A program made the translations under genes and the position numbers. From assembly GCF_003594875.1 (NCBI RefSeq), contig NZ_QZEY01000021.1:96067-160066 (forward strand): 64,000 bases of DNA, in the 5' to 3' direction. The number at the start of each line of letters is the position of its first letter. Position 1 is the stretch's first letter. The DNA is from Bailinhaonella thermotolerans (lineage in GTDB: Bacteria > Actinomycetota > Actinomycetes > Streptosporangiales > Streptosporangiaceae). The notes below the pieces were generated by a model. The model was given only the letters and a program-made list of their open reading frames with translations, had not been told where the DNA came from and made no database searches. Below, in pieces: positions 32,735 to 42,400 of the stretch.

Positions 32735-34723
32735 TCAGTCCGGGCGGGGGGCCGGGTTGGCGGTCACCGACCGGAGGAGGGGCCGGCTGATCGCGCTCGC
32801 CCCCAGGACGCCGGCGAGGCCGAGCGCCACGGTCACCGCGAGCGTCACGACGCCGGTGGTGGAACCGAGGCCGCCCGAGGCGAACGGGAGGGCGCAGAAG
32901 ACCCCCGTCGCGAGCGAGCCGCCGCCCATGACCAGGAGCGGGATCAGGGTCTCGGAGCGCCGGGCCCGGTCCAGGATCGCCAGCGGGGTGCCCGCCAGGC
33001 GGAGGAGGGCGTACGTCTGGCGCCGGTCCAGGACCGAGGACGCGGCGGTGATGCCCGCGCTCACGATCGCGATGAGGAACGACACCGTCAGGACGACGAC
33101 CGTGCCGGTGCGGATGTCGCCGAGCATGTAGGAGCTCACGCGATCGTCGTCGGCGAGGGTGCTGGGGACGTGGCCGGGGACGAGACCGGCCAGGGCCGTC
33201 CGCGCCGTGTCCACCCGGTCCACGCCGCCGTTCACGCTGATCTGGATCAGGCGTTCCCGGTCCCGGTCCGCCGGGCCGCCGGGCCCGTCCCCGGGCTCGT
33301 CCAGGGTCACCCGGGCGTCCAGCCCGGCCTCGCGCAGGCGGGCCTTCGCCTCCCGCACGGTCGCCTGGGCCTTGCCCGCGTCCACGCTGAGCCGCAGCCG
33401 GTCGGCGGTCCCGGTCTCGAACAGCGTCGCATCCGGGCTGGCCAGGCCGATGAACCCGGCGACGAAACCGGTCAGCGCCACGCCCGACACGGTGCGCCAG
33501 GCGGCGCGGGGGTCGTCCACGAGCCGGCGCGCGGCCAGCAGCCGGGCCGGGCCCCTGGCGGTGCGGGCGGCGACGCGGCCGATGATCCCGACCACCCACG
33601 GCCCGATCAGGTTGATGGCCAGGAACGCCGCCCCGATCACGACCGCGATGATCCCGGCCGAGGTGTCGCGGGACAGCATCGGCACCACGGCCAGCGCCGC
33701 CACGAACCCGACGAGGCGCAGCGCCCGCATCCCCGGCGGGGTCTCCCGCTTGGCCACGCCGAGCGGGCTCACCACGACGCGGCGCAGGCCGACGACCGCG
33801 CTGACCCCGACGAGCAGCGGCACCGCCGCGATCACGCCCAGCGTCGGCAGGACGCCCGGCCACAGGTCGCTGGCGAACCACGGCCCGCCCCCGATCTCGA
33901 TCCCGGACAGCAGCGGCGACAGCGCGGCGTACGCCGCCAGGCCCGCCAGCGCTCCCCCGAGCGCCGTCAGCATGGCCTCGGCCACGGTCATCGCGATCAC
34001 CTGGGCCGGGGTCGCGCCGACGAGCCGCAGCGCCGCGAGCCGCTGGTCGCGCCGGGCGACCGTGAGCCGCGCCGCCGCGCCCCCGAAGACGAGCAGCGGC
34101 ACGACCATCAGCACGCTCGCGATGATCGCCAGGCTCCGGTAGACCATGCCGTTCATGGACTCCTGGCCGGCGAAGTCGCGGACCGGGGTGGGCGGGACCG
34201 AGGACCCGTTCGGGATCACCCGGCCGGTCGCCTTCATCGCCGGGTCGTCCCGGTCGTGCCCGGCCACGGCGACCAGCTCGCCCGGGTACACCAGCGCGTC
34301 GTCGCCCAGGATCCCGGCCGGCTTCCCGTACCGGTCGCCGAGCTGGCCGGGCGGCAGCCGCTTGACCAGCTCCGCCAGACCGGGCGACATCCACACCTCG
34401 CCCGGCTTGGGGAACGCCCGCATCCCCGCGGGCGCCGGCGCCCCCTCCGACAGCCGGGCCACGTCCACGACGACGATGACCCTGTCGCGGACGAAGTCCT
34501 GGTGCACGGCCTGCACCGCGGTCGCCGTGCCCTCCGCGGCCCTGACCGGCGTCCGCCAGGCCTCCCGGTCCGACCGTCCCTGGAAGGCCAGGTTCACGGC
34601 CACCGCGAACAGCAGCAGCGCCGTCGAGACGGCCACCGCCGCCAGGGTCAGCCCCGCGCCGAGCAGCCCGTTGCGGCCCCCGCCGCGCAGCAGCCGCCAG
34701 CTCAGCCCCAGCGTGGTCCTCAC
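32735..34723 (-). CDS. FtsX-like ABC transporter permease
   Basis: This 662-aa MacB/FtsX-type permease has an N-terminal membrane helix (about 18-45), a large extracytoplasmic domain (about 50-190), a block of membrane helices (about 195-450), a second extracytoplasmic part and three C-terminal helices (about 540-650). RRDQRLAALRLVGATPAQV and RRQTYALLRLAGTPLAILDR are the coupling-helix motifs of the two FtsX halves. The GTG overlaps the ATPase stop (GTGA). It probably exports peptides or lipids, or acts as a mechanotransmitter. Confidence 0.9.
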   Translation of the reverse strand: MRTTLGLSWRLLRGGGRNGLLGAGLTLAAVAVSTALLLFAVAVNLAFQGRSDREAWRTPVRAAEGTATAVQAVHQDFVRDRVIVVVDVARLSEGAPAPAGMRAFPKPGEVWMSPGLAELVKRLPPGQLGDRYGKPAGILGDDALVYPGELVAVAGHDRDDPAMKATGRVIPNGSSVPPTPVRDFAGQESMNGMVYRSLAIIASVLMVVPLLVFGGAAARLTVARRDQRLAALRLVGATPAQVIAMTVAEAMLTALGGALAGLAAYAALSPLLSGIEIGGGPWFASDLWPGVLPTLGVIAAVPLLVGVSAVVGLRRVVVSPLGVAKRETPPGMRALRLVGFVAALAVVPMLSRDTSAGIIAVVIGAAFLAINLIGPWVVGIIGRVAARTARGPARLLAARRLVDDPRAAWRTVSGVALTGFVAGFIGLASPDATLFETGTADRLRLSVDAGKAQATVREAKARLREAGLDARVTLDEPGDGPGGPADRDRERLIQISVNGGVDRVDTARTALAGLVPGHVPSTLADDDRVSSYMLGDIRTGTVVVLTVSFLIAIVSAGITAASSVLDRRQTYALLRLAGTPLAILDRARRSETLIPLLVMGGGSLATGVFCALPFASGGLGSTTGVVTLAVTVALGLAGVLGASAISRPLLRSVTANPAPRPD

Positions 34724-35559
34724 GGCCGCACCACCGGGAAGTCCTGGGTGTCGGCGCCCCTGCCCGGCCCGGCCACCGGCCGGTCGCCGCCGTACGGCTC
34801 CGCCGGGCCCGCGTTCGCGGCGTACGGCCGGGCCGGCCCGCCGTACGGCCCGCCGTTCGGCTCACGGCCCGGGAGCGGCGCCCCGGCGGCGGCCGGGACG
34901 AGGAGGCGGCCGTCGCGGACCTCGACCGTGCGGTCGCACCAGCGGGCGACGTTCGGGTCGTGGGTGACGACGATGAGCGAGGCGTGGTTGTGCTTGGTGG
35001 CCTCGACCAGCAGGCGCATGGTGTCGTGGCCGGTGGCCTGGTCGAGCGCGCCGGTGGGCTCGTCGGCGAAGACCACGGCGGGCTTGGTCACGAGCGCGCG
35101 GGCGATCGCCACGCGCTGCGCCTGGCCGCCGGACAGCTCACCGGGGCGGCGGGACTCCATGCCGGCCAGCCCCAGCGGGCCGAACCAGCGCCGGGCCGCC
35201 TCCACGGCCTTGCCGCGCGAGGCTCCCCCGAGCATCAGCGGGAGCGCGACGTTCTCCTCGGCGGGCAGTTCGGGCAGGAGCTGCCCGAACTGGAACACGA
35301 ACCCGAAGCGGGTCCGCCGCAGCTCGCTGCGCTGCCGCTCCCCCATCGTGTCGATCCGCTGCCCGAGCAGCCGGACCTCCCCCTGGTCCGGCTTCATGAT
35401 CCCGGCCAGGCAGTGCAGCAGCGTGGACTTGCCCGACCCACTGGGCCCCATGATCGCGAGCGCCTCGCCGGGGGCCACGGCGAGGTCGACACCGGCGAGG
35501 GCGACGGCCGACCCGAAACTCTTGGTCAGCCCGTGCCCGGAAAGCACGATTTCAGCCAT
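34720..35559 (-). CDS. ABC transporter ATP-binding protein (LolD/MacB type)
   Basis: The 279-aa protein has Walker A GPSGSGKST, Q-loop FGFVFQFGQLLPELPAEENV, signature LSGGQAQRVAIARAL, Walker B AVVFADEPTGALD and switch His VVTHD. A C-terminal tail of about 45 residues is Gly/Pro/Tyr-rich (repeated PYGG/PYA), derived from CGTACGGC-type DNA. Coupled to the permease by GTGA. ATG at 35559. Confidence 0.93.
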   Translation of the reverse strand: MAEIVLSGHGLTKSFGSAVALAGVDLAVAPGEALAIMGPSGSGKSTLLHCLAGIMKPDQGEVRLLGQRIDTMGERQRSELRRTRFGFVFQFGQLLPELPAEENVALPLMLGGASRGKAVEAARRWFGPLGLAGMESRRPGELSGGQAQRVAIARALVTKPAVVFADEPTGALDQATGHDTMRLLVEATKHNHASLIVVTHDPNVARWCDRTVEVRDGRLLVPAAAGAPLPGREPNGGPYGGPARPYAANAGPAEPYGGDRPVAGPGRGADTQDFPVVRP

Positions 35560-35636
35560 GACCCCAGGTTGCCGGGGCACCGGGCCCTCGCTGATCGGCC
35601 GCCCGACCAATGCCCATCGGCCGAAAGTCGGATTCT

Positions 35637-35720
35637 CCCCGCGGCGCCCGCCCCGCGCCCGGCCTGCGCCCGCCCCGCGCCCGGCCTGCGCCCGGCCCGC
35701 GCCCGGCCCGCACCGTCGTC
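35637..35720. repeat. GC-rich tandem repeats upstream of the response regulator
   Basis: The 352-bp gap 35560-35911 holds no gene. Within it, CGCCCCGCGCCCGGCCTG and shortened versions (CGCGCCCGGCC) are repeated four to five times. The remainder is Pro/Ala-codon-like GC-rich sequence with no other signal seen. Confidence 0.6.
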
Positions 35721-35911
35721 CACGCCCGCCTCCGCCTCCGTTCGCGCCCACCCGCCTCCCACGTGCCCACCCGTCTCCAGGCGCGCGCCCGCCTTCCTCC
35801 GGCCGCGTCCGGCGGGGGGTAGAGCGTCCGGCGGCGCGCGGGCGGGGACTCGTTCTCCCCCGAGCCCGGTTCGGGGACGGTGTGGCCCGTGGGGCCTGGC
35901 ACAATTCCAGG

Positions 35912-36574
35912 GTGACGATCCGGGTGCTCATCGCCGACGACCAGGAGCTCGTGCGCACGGGGTTCAAGATGATCCTCGACGCGCAACCCGACATGGAGGT
36001 CGTGGCCTCCGTCGCCGACGGGGCGGAAGCGGTGGAGGCGGCGCGGCGGCTGCGGCCCGACGTGTGCCTGCTCGACATCCGCATGCCCCGGCTCGACGGG
36101 CTGGAGGTCACGCGCGCGCTCGCCGGGCCCGGCGTGCCCGACCCGCTGCGGGTGGTGATCGTGACCACCTTCGACCTGGACGAATACGTCTACGGCGCGC
36201 TCCGCTCGGGCGCGTGCGGGTTCCTGCTCAAGGACAGCGGCCCGACGCTGCTGATCGAGGCGGTGCGCGCGGCGGCGGCCGGCGACGCGCTGGTCTCCCC
36301 GTCGGTGACCGTGCGCCTGCTGGAGCACCTGGCGGCCCCGCGCGCCGCCGCCGCGGCGCCGGACCGGCAGCCGCGCGAGCCGCTGACCGAGCGGGAGCTC
36401 GACGTCGTACGGCTGATCGCCCGGGGCCGCACCAACCAGGAGGTCGCGGCGGAGCTGTTCGTGTCGCTGTCCACGGTGAAGACCCATCTCGGGAGCATCA
36501 TGGGCAAGCTGGGCGCGCGGAACCGCGTGGAGATCGCGGCCTGGGCCTGGGAGACGGGGCTCGTCGGCAAGTAG
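35912..36574 (+). CDS. NarL/LuxR-family response regulator, no adjacent kinase
   Basis: The 220-aa protein has a receiver domain (VLIADDQELVRTGFKMIL, phospho-Asp in CLLDIRMPRLDG, VTTFDLDEYVYGAL, GFLLKDS with Lys) and a C-terminal LuxR HTH (LTERELDVVRLIARGRTNQE, LFVSLSTVKTHLGSIMGKLG). The GTG lies 6 nt after CACAAT, suggesting a leaderless mRNA. The partner histidine kinase usually found beside it is missing. It is divergent from the ABC exporter and may control it. Confidence 0.92.
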   Translation: MTIRVLIADDQELVRTGFKMILDAQPDMEVVASVADGAEAVEAARRLRPDVCLLDIRMPRLDGLEVTRALAGPGVPDPLRVVIVTTFDLDEYVYGALRSGACGFLLKDSGPTLLIEAVRAAAAGDALVSPSVTVRLLEHLAAPRAAAAAPDRQPREPLTERELDVVRLIARGRTNQEVAAELFVSLSTVKTHLGSIMGKLGARNRVEIAAWAWETGLVGK

Positions 36575-36633
36575 CCGGTGAAGATTGATCCTGTCGTGTT
36601 AACGGGCGAGTCCAGCGGGATATGAGTGCTTGT

Positions 36634-36651
36634 GGCGGCTCCTGAGCCGCC
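36634..36651 (+). terminator. Hairpin after the response regulator
   Basis: GGCGGCTC, CT, GAGCCGCC is a perfect 8-bp inverted repeat 60 nt past the stop, before the DUF4328 gene. The tight loop would open to about 4 nt. No T-run. Confidence 0.5.
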
Positions 36652-36692
36652 GCCGTCTCCAGCGAAGCGCATGCCTGGGGGGAGACGAAACC

Positions 36693-37391
36693 ATGCGCTA
36701 TGCCCCGTCACCGCCCAAGGGCCCGGCCGCCCTCCTCTACGTCCTGCTCGCCGCCCAGGTCGCCGCCGTCGCCGCGCTGGCCGTCTTCGAGCACCTGCGG
36801 GGCAAACGCCTGGTCGCCGAGCTCACCGGGCTGACCGGCCGCGCCCCCGAGCCCGTCGTGGGGGCGGTCACGGTCTTCGCGGTGCTCATCATGGCCGCCG
36901 CGCTGATCACGGCCGCGACCGTCGCGTGCTTCCTCGTCTGGGTGTGGCGCGCCCGCCGCTCCGCCGAGCTGTACGGCTTCGCGCCGCAGCGCCTCGCGCG
37001 CGGGTGGGCGGTCGCGGCGTGGTTCCTGCCGGTGGCAAACCTCGTGCTCCCGGTGCTCGTGCTGGACGACCTGTGGCGGGCGAGCGCCCCCGGGGGCGAC
37101 CGCCGGGCCTGGCACACCCTGCTCGCGGCCTGGTGGGCGAGCTGGCTGGCGCTGCTCGCCGTCGCCCTGGCCGGCCCCCTCGGGCTGGTCCGCGCCGCCG
37201 GGCCCGACCTCGACCTGACCGGCGTCGGCCTCATGGAGTCGGCCGCCACCGCGATCGCCGCCGCGACGGCCGCCGCCGTGGTCCGCGCGATCACGCTCCG
37301 CCAGCGCCACACCACGACCTCGCGCGAGCCGTACGGCACGGCCAGCGCCGTCCGCCTGGCGGTCCCCCGCCCCGTCCACGACGCCGCCTGA
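36693..37391 (+). CDS. DUF4328 membrane protein
   Basis: The 232-aa protein has about four to six membrane helices (ALLYVLLAAQVAAVAALAVF, LIMAAALITAATVACFLVWV, LLAAWWASWLALLAVALAG). It carries the DUF4328 motifs WRARRSAELYGF, RGWAVAAWFLPVANLVLP and DDLWRASAPG. ATG at 36693 with GGGGAGA at 8 nt. Function unknown. Confidence 0.8.
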   Translation: MRYAPSPPKGPAALLYVLLAAQVAAVAALAVFEHLRGKRLVAELTGLTGRAPEPVVGAVTVFAVLIMAAALITAATVACFLVWVWRARRSAELYGFAPQRLARGWAVAAWFLPVANLVLPVLVLDDLWRASAPGGDRRAWHTLLAAWWASWLALLAVALAGPLGLVRAAGPDLDLTGVGLMESAATAIAAATAAAVVRAITLRQRHTTTSREPYGTASAVRLAVPRPVHDAA

Positions 37392-37498
37392 CGGCCCGGC
37401 CCCGCCCGCGGCCGAGCACTCCCGCCTCCGGCCGAGCCCTCCCGCCTGCGCCTGGGCCTCCCGCCTGCGCCTGAGCCTCCCCCGGCCGACCGAGCGCT

Positions 37499-37564
37499 CC
37501 CCTCGCGCCGGGCACGGGGCCCGGGCACGCGGCGTGCCGGGGAGCGCGTGCCCGGCGCGAGGGG
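37499..37564. terminator. Large nested hairpin between convergent genes
   Basis: Perfect 18-bp outer arms CCCCTCGCGCCGGGCACG (37499-37516) and CGTGCCCGGCGCGAGGGG (37547-37564) enclose a second, near-perfect inner stem (CCCGGGCACGC/GCGTGCCGGGG). It lies between the DUF4328 gene and a convergent TetR gene. The 100 bp before it contains GCCTCCCGCCTGCGCCTG repeats. Confidence 0.75.
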
Positions 37565-37573
37565 AAACCGGGG

Positions 37574-38218
37574 TCAGGGGGCGTAGGCGCGGAGGAAGGC
37601 GTCCGTGGCGGCGGCGGCGAGACGGTCGGCCTCGGCCCGCGGGTAGCCGGCGCCGGCGAACATCGCGTGGTTGAGCGGGATCCACAGGAGCAGGCCGACG
37701 AAGTGGTTGGCGGCGAGGAGGGGGTCTTCGCGGCGGAGGAGCCCGCGGTCCATCAGGCGCCCGAAACAGCCGGCGAGGGTGGCCAGGCCGCGCTCGAAGC
37801 CCTGTTCGTACCACGCGCGGCCCAGGTCGGGGAAGCGGTCGGCCTCGGCGATGACCAGCCGGCGCATCCGCAGCACCTCGGGCCGCAGCAGCGCGCCGAG
37901 GAAGCGGCGGGCCAGCTCGCCGAGGTCCCTCTCCAGGTCCCGGGTGTCGCCGACGGTCGCCGCGATGAGCTGGGTGATCTGGTCCACGTCCGTGGTGGTG
38001 TCCAGGATGAGCTGGGTGAAGAGCTGTTCCTTGTCCGTGAAGTGCTTGTAGACGGTCTGCTTGGAGACCGACGCGATCGAGGCCACCTCGTCCATGCTCG
38101 CGCCGACGTAGCCGTTGCGCAGGAAGACCTGCTTGGCCGCGTCCAGGATCTGCCGCCGTTTGCGCGCTGATCTGCTGTCCTCCCACGGTTCCGGCCGCGC
38201 CGTCTCCTGGAGCCCCAT
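37574..38218 (-). CDS. TetR-family regulator, divergent to serine hydrolase
   Basis: The 214-aa protein has an N-terminal HTH (ILDAAKQVFLRNGYVGASMD, VASIASVSKQTVYKHFTDKE) and a TetR_C_7-like ligand domain (RRLVIAEADRFPDLGRAWYE). It is probably an autorepressor also controlling the hydrolase at 38336 through the repeat array between them. Confidence 0.9.
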   Translation of the reverse strand: MGLQETARPEPWEDSRSARKRRQILDAAKQVFLRNGYVGASMDEVASIASVSKQTVYKHFTDKEQLFTQLILDTTTDVDQITQLIAATVGDTRDLERDLGELARRFLGALLRPEVLRMRRLVIAEADRFPDLGRAWYEQGFERGLATLAGCFGRLMDRGLLRREDPLLAANHFVGLLLWIPLNHAMFAGAGYPRAEADRLAAAATDAFLRAYAP

Positions 38219-38243
38219 GCCGTCCTCCTACGTCCCGAAAAAT

Positions 38244-38316
38244 CAGTACTAGACAGTTCCGTACTCCATCGGTACTGTACTGTCCAGTTCCGATAGTACT
38301 GAACGGTCCAGTTCCT
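38244..38316. promoter_or_regulatory. Operator array between TetR gene and serine hydrolase
   Basis: CAGTTCC occurs at 38254, 38285 and 38310, interleaved with AGTACT/GTACTGTAC palindromes (for example near 38271-38279). It is an AT-richer island in an otherwise GC-rich region, directly between the divergent starts. Confidence 0.6.
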
Positions 38317-38335
38317 GAGAAGACGAGGAAAGAAG

Positions 38336-39442
38336 ATGAGCGATCTCCAGAAGCGCGTCCAGGCCACCATCGACCAGCTCGTGGAGTCGGGCGCCGAGCA
38401 CGGCGTCCAGGTCGCCGTCTACCGGGACGGCGAGCAGGTCGTGGACGCGGTCGCCGGGCTCGCCGATCCCGCGACCGGCCGCGAGGTCACCTCCGGCACG
38501 CCCTTCTACAACTTCTCCATCGGCAAGGGCGCGACCGCGACCGTGGCCCACGTGCTCGCCGAGCGCGGGCTGTTCGGCTACGACACCCCGGTCGCCGAGC
38601 TGTGGCCGGAGTTCGCCCGGAACGGCAAGCAGGGCGTCACCGTGCGGCACGTGCTCACCCACACCGCGGGCGTGCCGGGCGTGCCGCTGGACAGCACGCC
38701 CGAGGACATGTGCGACTGGGACAAGCAGGTCGCCAACCTGGAGGACGCCGAGCTCTGGTGGGAGCCGGGCACGCAGATGGGCTACCACGCCTACACCTTC
38801 GGCTACCTCGTCGGCGAGATCGTCCGCCGCGCCACCGGCAAGCCGATCTCGCAGGTCCTGCTGGAGGACGTCGCCGGGCCGCTGGGCGTGGGCGACGAGC
38901 TGTACTTCGGCATGCCGGAGTCCGAGCACCACCGCCTCGCGGTGCTGGAGGACGCGCCCATGGACATGTCGGCGTTCGGCGAGATGCCCGACGACCTGCC
39001 GATGTTCAAGGCCGGCCCGATGACGCTCTTCCCGACGGCCGCGCTGGGCAACCGGCCCGACTACCTGTCGGCCGACATCCCCGCCGGCGGCAAGACCACC
39101 GCCCGCGCCATCGCCCGGATGTACGCCGCGCTGCTCGGCGAGGTGGACGGCGTCCGCCTGATCACGCCCGAGCGGCTGCGCGAGGCGACCGCCATCGCCG
39201 TGAGCGGCCCGGACGCCGTCTTCGGCTACCCGTCGGCGTGGGGCCTGGGCTACGGCGTCGGCCTGCCGAACGCCGGCTACGAGGCCACCCCGACCTGGTT
39301 CGGCATGGGCGGCGCGGGCGGCAGCGGCGCGTTCGCCGACACCGCCACGGGCACCGTCGTCGCGGTGACGAAGAACCTCCTCACCCAGGACTTCGCCACC
39401 TTCGCCACGATCGTCGACCTGGTCACCGGCTCCGGCGAGTGA
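38336..39442 (+). CDS. Beta-lactamase-fold serine hydrolase (class C/EstB-like)
   Basis: The 368-aa protein has the SxxK motif at Ser61-Lys64 (FYNFSIGKG), VRHVLTHTAGVPG, and YHAYTFGYLVGEIVRRATGK as the Tyr motif region. The C-terminal third-motif region is WFGMGGAGGSGAFAD, with GGSG in place of a canonical KTG or HxG. No signal peptide, so a cytoplasmic esterase or beta-lactamase-like EstB is more likely than a true beta-lactamase. Divergent from the TetR gene and likely regulated by it; AGACGAGGAAAG before the ATG. Confidence 0.88.
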   Translation: MSDLQKRVQATIDQLVESGAEHGVQVAVYRDGEQVVDAVAGLADPATGREVTSGTPFYNFSIGKGATATVAHVLAERGLFGYDTPVAELWPEFARNGKQGVTVRHVLTHTAGVPGVPLDSTPEDMCDWDKQVANLEDAELWWEPGTQMGYHAYTFGYLVGEIVRRATGKPISQVLLEDVAGPLGVGDELYFGMPESEHHRLAVLEDAPMDMSAFGEMPDDLPMFKAGPMTLFPTAALGNRPDYLSADIPAGGKTTARAIARMYAALLGEVDGVRLITPERLREATAIAVSGPDAVFGYPSAWGLGYGVGLPNAGYEATPTWFGMGGAGGSGAFADTATGTVVAVTKNLLTQDFATFATIVDLVTGSGE

Positions 39443-39455
39443 CCGCCGGGGGCGG

Positions 39456-42400
39456 TCAGGCGCCGAGCGCCTCGACGTCGCCGGAGCTGCCCTGGCTGGC
39501 GTGCCAGAGGCGGCGCGGGGCGCGGACGACACGCGGCGGGCGGTCCTCGTCGTCGCCGGACAGGTCTCCCAGGGGGACGGCCTCCAGCGGCTCGGGGGCC
39601 GCGCGGCGGGCCGCCGCCGAGGCGGCCGCCAGCTCGTGGCCGCTCATCCGGCCGGGCGGGCCGAGGTCGGAGTACGGCGAGAGGCGGTATCCGTTGGCGT
39701 ACCTGATGGGCCGCCCGCCGACCCGGGCCACCGGCTCGACGGCGGTGCCCATCAGGGCGTGCACGGCGGGCAGCCCGCCCTCCCGCCAGGCGGCGTCGAG
39801 CTCGCCCAGGTCCCAGCAGCCCTCGGCGCGCAGCGAGACGGCGCGGTCGCCGGTGCGGCGGACCACCCCCCGGGCCACCATGAGCCAGGACCCGAACACC
39901 GTCGCGGCGTACCTCCCCTGCACCGACTCGAAGAACGTCAGGTCGATCGGCCCGGTGGAGTCGTCGAGCGTCGCGAAGATCACCCGCTGCCCCGACCGCA
40001 CCGCCGGGGTCTGCGTCGCGACCTTCACCCCGGCGACCAGAATCGGGGCCCCCGACCGCTGCCGCAGCAGATCCTTCGACCGCACCACGCCCAGGGCGTC
40101 GAGCAGTTCGTCGTGGAAGCTCACGATGTGCCGGCTGACGTCCATCCCGAGCACGGCCAGCTCCGCCTCGACCGCCTCGGCCTCGCTCATCTCCGGCAGC
40201 TCCCCCGGCACGATCGTCTCGGTGAACCCGATCGGCATCTGCGCGCCCGGCACCAGCGCGCGTTCCAGCGCCCCCACCTGCGCGATCAGGTCCCGCCGCG
40301 TCACCCGCCCGGGCCGCCACCGGGGCCGCCCCGGGCGCACGCCGTACAGCGCGTCGGCCCCGCCGATGGAGACGATGCGCTCGGCGACGGGGCGCGAGGG
40401 CCTCGCCCGCTGCCAGAAGTCGGCGAGCGAGGTGTACGGCTGGCCCGCGACCATCCGCTCCACCTCCGCCTCGCTCACGCCCTTGACCTCGGAGAACGGC
40501 ACGCGCAGGCCGTACCCGCCGGTCTCGGTGCGCTCGACCCGCCACTGCTTGCCCGACTTGGAGATGTCCAGCGGCAGGATCTCCACGCCGCACTGCCGGG
40601 CGTCGTCGAGGATCACCCGCTGCGGGTACATCCCGGGCTCGTGGGTGAGCACCCCGGCGAAGAAGGCGGCGGTGTGGTGTCTCTTGAGCCAGGCCGACTG
40701 GTAGGTGGGCAGCGCGAACGCCGCCGCGTGCGCCTTGCAGAACCCGAACGCGCCGAACGCGTCCAGCACGTGCCAGGCCCGGTCCACGGTCTCCCGGTCG
40801 TACTCCGGCAGCGCGCACGCCTCGAACCAGGCCCGGACGGTCCCGCGCCGCTCGGGGTCGCTCAGCGTGCGCCGCACCTTCTCGGCCTCCGACAGGCCAC
40901 ACCCGGTCATGACGTCGATGACCTTGAGCACCTGCTCGTGGAAGACGACCACGCCCTCGGTCTCGGCTAGCGCGTCCCGCAGCCTCGGATGCGGGTAGGA
41001 CGCCGCCCGCCAGCCGTGCCGCGCCTCCAGGTACGGCGTGACCATGTCGGAGTTCACCGGGCCCGGCCGGAACAGCGAGATGTCCACGATCAGGTCGTGC
41101 ATGGTCCTCGGCACGAGCTTGGACACCAGCTCGCGCTGCCCCGGCGACTCGATCTGGAAGCAGCCCAGCGTGCGCCCGGTCTGGATCATGTCGTACGTCG
41201 CGGAGTCGTCGTGCGGCACGGCGTCCAGGTCCACCTCCACGCCGTCCACCCGCGCGATCTCCCGCAGCGAGTAGGCCATCGCCGACTGCATGCGCACGCC
41301 GAGCACGTCCAGCTTGAGCAACCCCAGCTCCTCCACGTCGTCCTTGTCGAACTGGCTCATCGGGAACTCCAGCAGGCTGCGCTCGACCGGGGTGCGGTCG
41401 CGCAGCGTGGAGTTGCCGACGAGCACGCCGCAGGGGTGCAGCGCGATGTGCCTGGGCAGCCCGTCCAGGCTCTCGGCCAGCCGGAACACCGTCTCCACCT
41501 GGGCGCCGCCGAGGCGACTGGCGCGCAGTTCCGGCAGGTCCTGGAGCGCGGCGCGGATCTGCCGCGCCCGGATGTGCGGGAACGCCTTGGCCATCGCGTC
41601 GATCTCGGCGGGCGGCAGCCCCATCGCCGCGCCCACGTCGCGGATCGCGCTGCGGGCCCGGTAGGTCTCCATCATCGACACGCAGGCCACGCGCGCCTCG
41701 CCGTACCGCTCGTAGATCGCCCGGTAGGCGTCCAGGCGGCGCGCGGACTCCACGTCGAGGTCGATGTCGGGCAGCCCGACGCGGCCCTCGGACAGGAACC
41801 GCTCCATGAGCAGCCCGTGCGCGAGCGGGTCGACCTGGCTGATGCCGATCAGGTGGTTGACCAGGCTGCCCGCGCCGGACCCGCGGATCGCGCAGCGGAT
41901 GCCCAGGCCGCGGATCAGATCGGCGATGCCGGCGACCGCGATGAAGTACCCCGACAGCCGTTTCCGCTCGATGATGTCCATCTCGTGCGCGAGCCGCTCC
42001 CTGGCCTCTCGGGACCGTTCCAGGCCCCTGGCGTACAGGCCGTCCTCGCAGCGGCGGCGCAGCAGCGGCACCGGGTCCTCGCCGATCTCCGGCAGGTGCA
42101 GCCGCCCGATCCCGAGGTCCTGTTCGGGGTCGAGGACGCACCGGTCGGAGACCGTACGGATCTCGCGGAGCAGGCGGCGGGCGGCGTCGTGGTCGGGGCC
42201 GCAGATCCGGGCGGCGACGCGGGCCATCTCCGCGCCGGACTTGAGGTAGGCGTGGTCGCCGCCGTCGTCGAGGTGGCGGGTGTGCAGCGGGACCAGCTTG
42301 CGGGTGGCGTCGAGCACGTCGGCGACCTGCGCGCCGGACGGGTCGCGGTAGCGGACGGCGTTGGTGAGGACGGCCGGGACCCCGAGCCGCCCGGCCAGGT

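Noticed and set aside
32663..35911. Upstream part of the 1303-codon frame that ends as the response regulator
   Set aside because: Antisense to the ABC permease and ATPase genes; only the portion from GTG 35912 is a real receiver/LuxR protein.
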